A stretch of 64,000 nt of DNA from Flavobacterium suaedae (GTDB lineage: Bacteria > Bacteroidota > Bacteroidia > Flavobacteriales > Flavobacteriaceae). The stretch lies in the NCBI RefSeq assembly GCF_014642915.1, contig NZ_BMJE01000009.1, forward strand, positions 1-64,000, read 5' to 3'. Below are positions 62,844 through 64,000 of this stretch, in pieces (positions within the stretch are counted from its first letter, which is position 1; every line of letters begins with the position of its first letter). The notes under the pieces were generated by a model. It searched no databases. It was given only the letters and a program-made list of their open reading frames with translations, and had not been told where the DNA came from. The translations under genes were made by a program, and so were the position numbers.

Positions 62844-62872
62844 AAAAAAGCCGCTATTAAGCGGCTTTTTTT
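62844..62872 (-). terminator. Intrinsic terminator of purA
   Basis: Stem AAAAAAGCCGC/GCGGCTTTTTT with loop TATTAA, 3 bases beyond the purA stop on the minus strand. Confidence 0.92.
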
Positions 62873-62875
62873 ATA

Positions 62876-64000
62876 TTATTTTATTATTGTTTGTTTTCTG
62901 TCAGGACCAACTGATATAACTTTAATTGGTACTTCCAGTTCTTTTTCAATAAACTCAATATATTCTTTAAATTCAATAGGAAGCTCGTCAAAACTGGTCA
63001 TTTCTGTTAAGTCGGCTTTCCAGCCTTTTTTCTCAACATATACCGGAGTAACGTTTTCAGGCTCTATGTTATACGGTAGGTGATCTATCTTTTCACCTTT
63101 ATACTCATAAGCGGTACATACTTTTAGTGTTTCAAATCCTGAAAGTACATCACCTTTCATCATGTATAGTTGTGTAACACCATTTACCTGTACTGCATAT
63201 TTTAATGCAACAAGGTCCAGCCATCCGCAACGTCTTGCACGCCCTGTAACAGCACCAAACTCATTACCTACTTTAGCCATAGTAGCACCTACTTCATCAA
63301 AAAGTTCAGTAGGGAAGGGGCCACTACCCACACGAGTAGTATAGGCTTTAAAAATACCGAATACATCTTTTACTTTGTTAGGTGCTATACCTAAGCCCGT
63401 ACAAGCTCCGGCAGCAGTAGTAGTAGATGAAGTTACAAATGGGTATGTACCAAAATCAATATCAAGCAAAGAGCCCTGAGCACCTTCTGCAAGTATTGAT
63501 TTTCCGTTTTTCATTGCATTGTTCAGGTATTCTTCACTATCAATAAATGTAAGCTCTTTTAAAGCTTTAACAGCAGTAAAGAATTCATCTTCAAGCTCTT
63601 TTAAGTTGTATTGTAGGTCTACATCATAAAAACTAATCATAGCTTGGTGCTTATCTGCTAAAGCTCTGTAACGTGCTTCAAAATCAGCTAATTCAATATC
63701 ACCTACACGAATACCGTTTCTGCCGGTTTTATCCATATATGTAGGACCAATACCTTTAAGGGTAGAGCCTATTTTAGCTTTACCTTTAGAAGCTTCTGAT
63801 GCAGCATCTAAAAGACGGTGTGTAGGTAAAATAAGGTGTGCTTTTCTCGAAATTAAAAGTCTTGACTTAATATCAATATTAAATTTTCCAAGCCCTTCCA
63901 GTTCTTTTTGGAATACAACAGGATCCATAACTACCCCGTTACCGATAATGTTTATTGAATTTTCATGAAATATACCGGATGGTATAGTGCGAAGTACATG
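62876..64000 (-). CDS. purA: Adenylosuccinate synthase (partial, 5' end beyond the window)
   Basis: The frame is open to the right edge, so the N-terminal part, including the start and the P-loop-like GDEGKG segment, lies outside. It converts IMP, Asp and GTP to adenylosuccinate in AMP synthesis. Visible: HVLRTIPSGIFHE and IGNGVVMDP at the start of the seen part (the IPSG(I/V)LHE motif), STLKGIGPTYMDKTGRNGIRVGD, ILAEGAQGSLLDIDFGTYPFVTSS (substrate loop), KAYTTRVGSGPFPTEL and RARRCGWLDLVALKYA near the C-terminal half. The Met at 63928 is internal, not the start. A terminator follows the stop at 62876. Confidence 0.96.
   Translation of the reverse strand, partial: HVLRTIPSGIFHENSINIIGNGVVMDPVVFQKELEGLGKFNIDIKSRLLISRKAHLILPTHRLLDAASEASKGKAKIGSTLKGIGPTYMDKTGRNGIRVGDIELADFEARYRALADKHQAMISFYDVDLQYNLKELEDEFFTAVKALKELTFIDSEEYLNNAMKNGKSILAEGAQGSLLDIDFGTYPFVTSSTTTAAGACTGLGIAPNKVKDVFGIFKAYTTRVGSGPFPTELFDEVGATMAKVGNEFGAVTGRARRCGWLDLVALKYAVQVNGVTQLYMMKGDVLSGFETLKVCTAYEYKGEKIDHLPYNIEPENVTPVYVEKKGWKADLTEMTSFDELPIEFKEYIEFIEKELEVPIKVISVGPDRKQTIIK

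Noticed and set aside
1..64000. rRNA, tRNA, riboswitches and insertion sequences
   Set aside because: No intergenic stretch is long enough or shows the conserved arms of a tRNA or rRNA, and no transposase or IS ends were found. The longest gaps (24917-25073, 15921-16082, 40937-41077, 56874-57015) contain only promoter-like AT-rich sequence.

Overview
The window looks like chromosome from a low-GC member of the Flavobacteriaceae (Bacteroidota), probably Flavobacterium or a close relative. The evidence is a type IX secretion sorting domain, several TonB-dependent and OMP-type barrels, an aminoacyl-histidine dipeptidase, the DUF3810, DUF349, DUF4197, DUF5606 and DUF6265 families, a LytS/LytTR operon with 2TM domains, a class-2 pyrF, mqo, and many promoters of the Bacteroidota type (TAnnTTTG). 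Almost all of it is ordinary, densely packed chromosome. I found no rRNA, tRNA, CRISPR array, transposase or integrase, and no gene-free stretch longer than 300 bases.

Layout. 1-1.55 kb: the end of a secreted coiled-coil protein and a T9SS-exported protein. 1.6-6.9 kb (minus): an outer-membrane barrel, a TraB/GumN protein, a membrane protein, an ECF sigma factor and a DUF3810 metalloprotease. The sigma factor and membrane protein look like a sigma/anti-sigma pair. 7-14.3 kb: a ferredoxin-like protein, pepD, a pentapeptide protein, DUF6265, a flavin oxidoreductase divergent from a Fur-family regulator over a shared dyad operator, then prfA, pyrF and a BtuF-like receptor. 14.4-25 kb: twin DUF4197 proteins, a VOC protein, the fused acyl-CoA mutase IcmF, two barrel proteins and a fructosamine-kinase-like gene. 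25-29.1 kb: a histidine kinase/response regulator operon with five 2TM domains. 29.2-33.7 kb: csbD, ctaA, cca, tsaC and a sugar aminotransferase. 32.6-40.1 kb: an LPS or glycan assembly group with five glycosyltransferase genes, one of them a GT2-GT9 fusion, and a Kdo-kinase-like gene. 40-44 kb: dapD, a methyltransferase, ruvX and mqo.

44-48.5 kb is the accessory-looking part. It holds a predicted surface lipoprotein with a C-terminal DUF6973 domain, followed by five small secreted or lipoprotein genes. Three of these are related to one another. The block is punctuated by four near-identical hairpin terminators, three of which are followed by a matching leader. I read it as a possible effector/immunity-type array that grew by cassette duplication. 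That is inference; no activity can be shown from the sequence.

48.5-64 kb returns to core genes: a FUSC exporter, def, DUF5606, mazG, a large MORN-repeat protein, DUF349, aroE, a TonB-C protein, a TPR protein, a class III aminotransferase, an OstA/LptA-like protein, and purA cut by the window edge. Start codons were moved inward from the longest frame where a signal peptide, conserved N-terminus or promoter position supports it.
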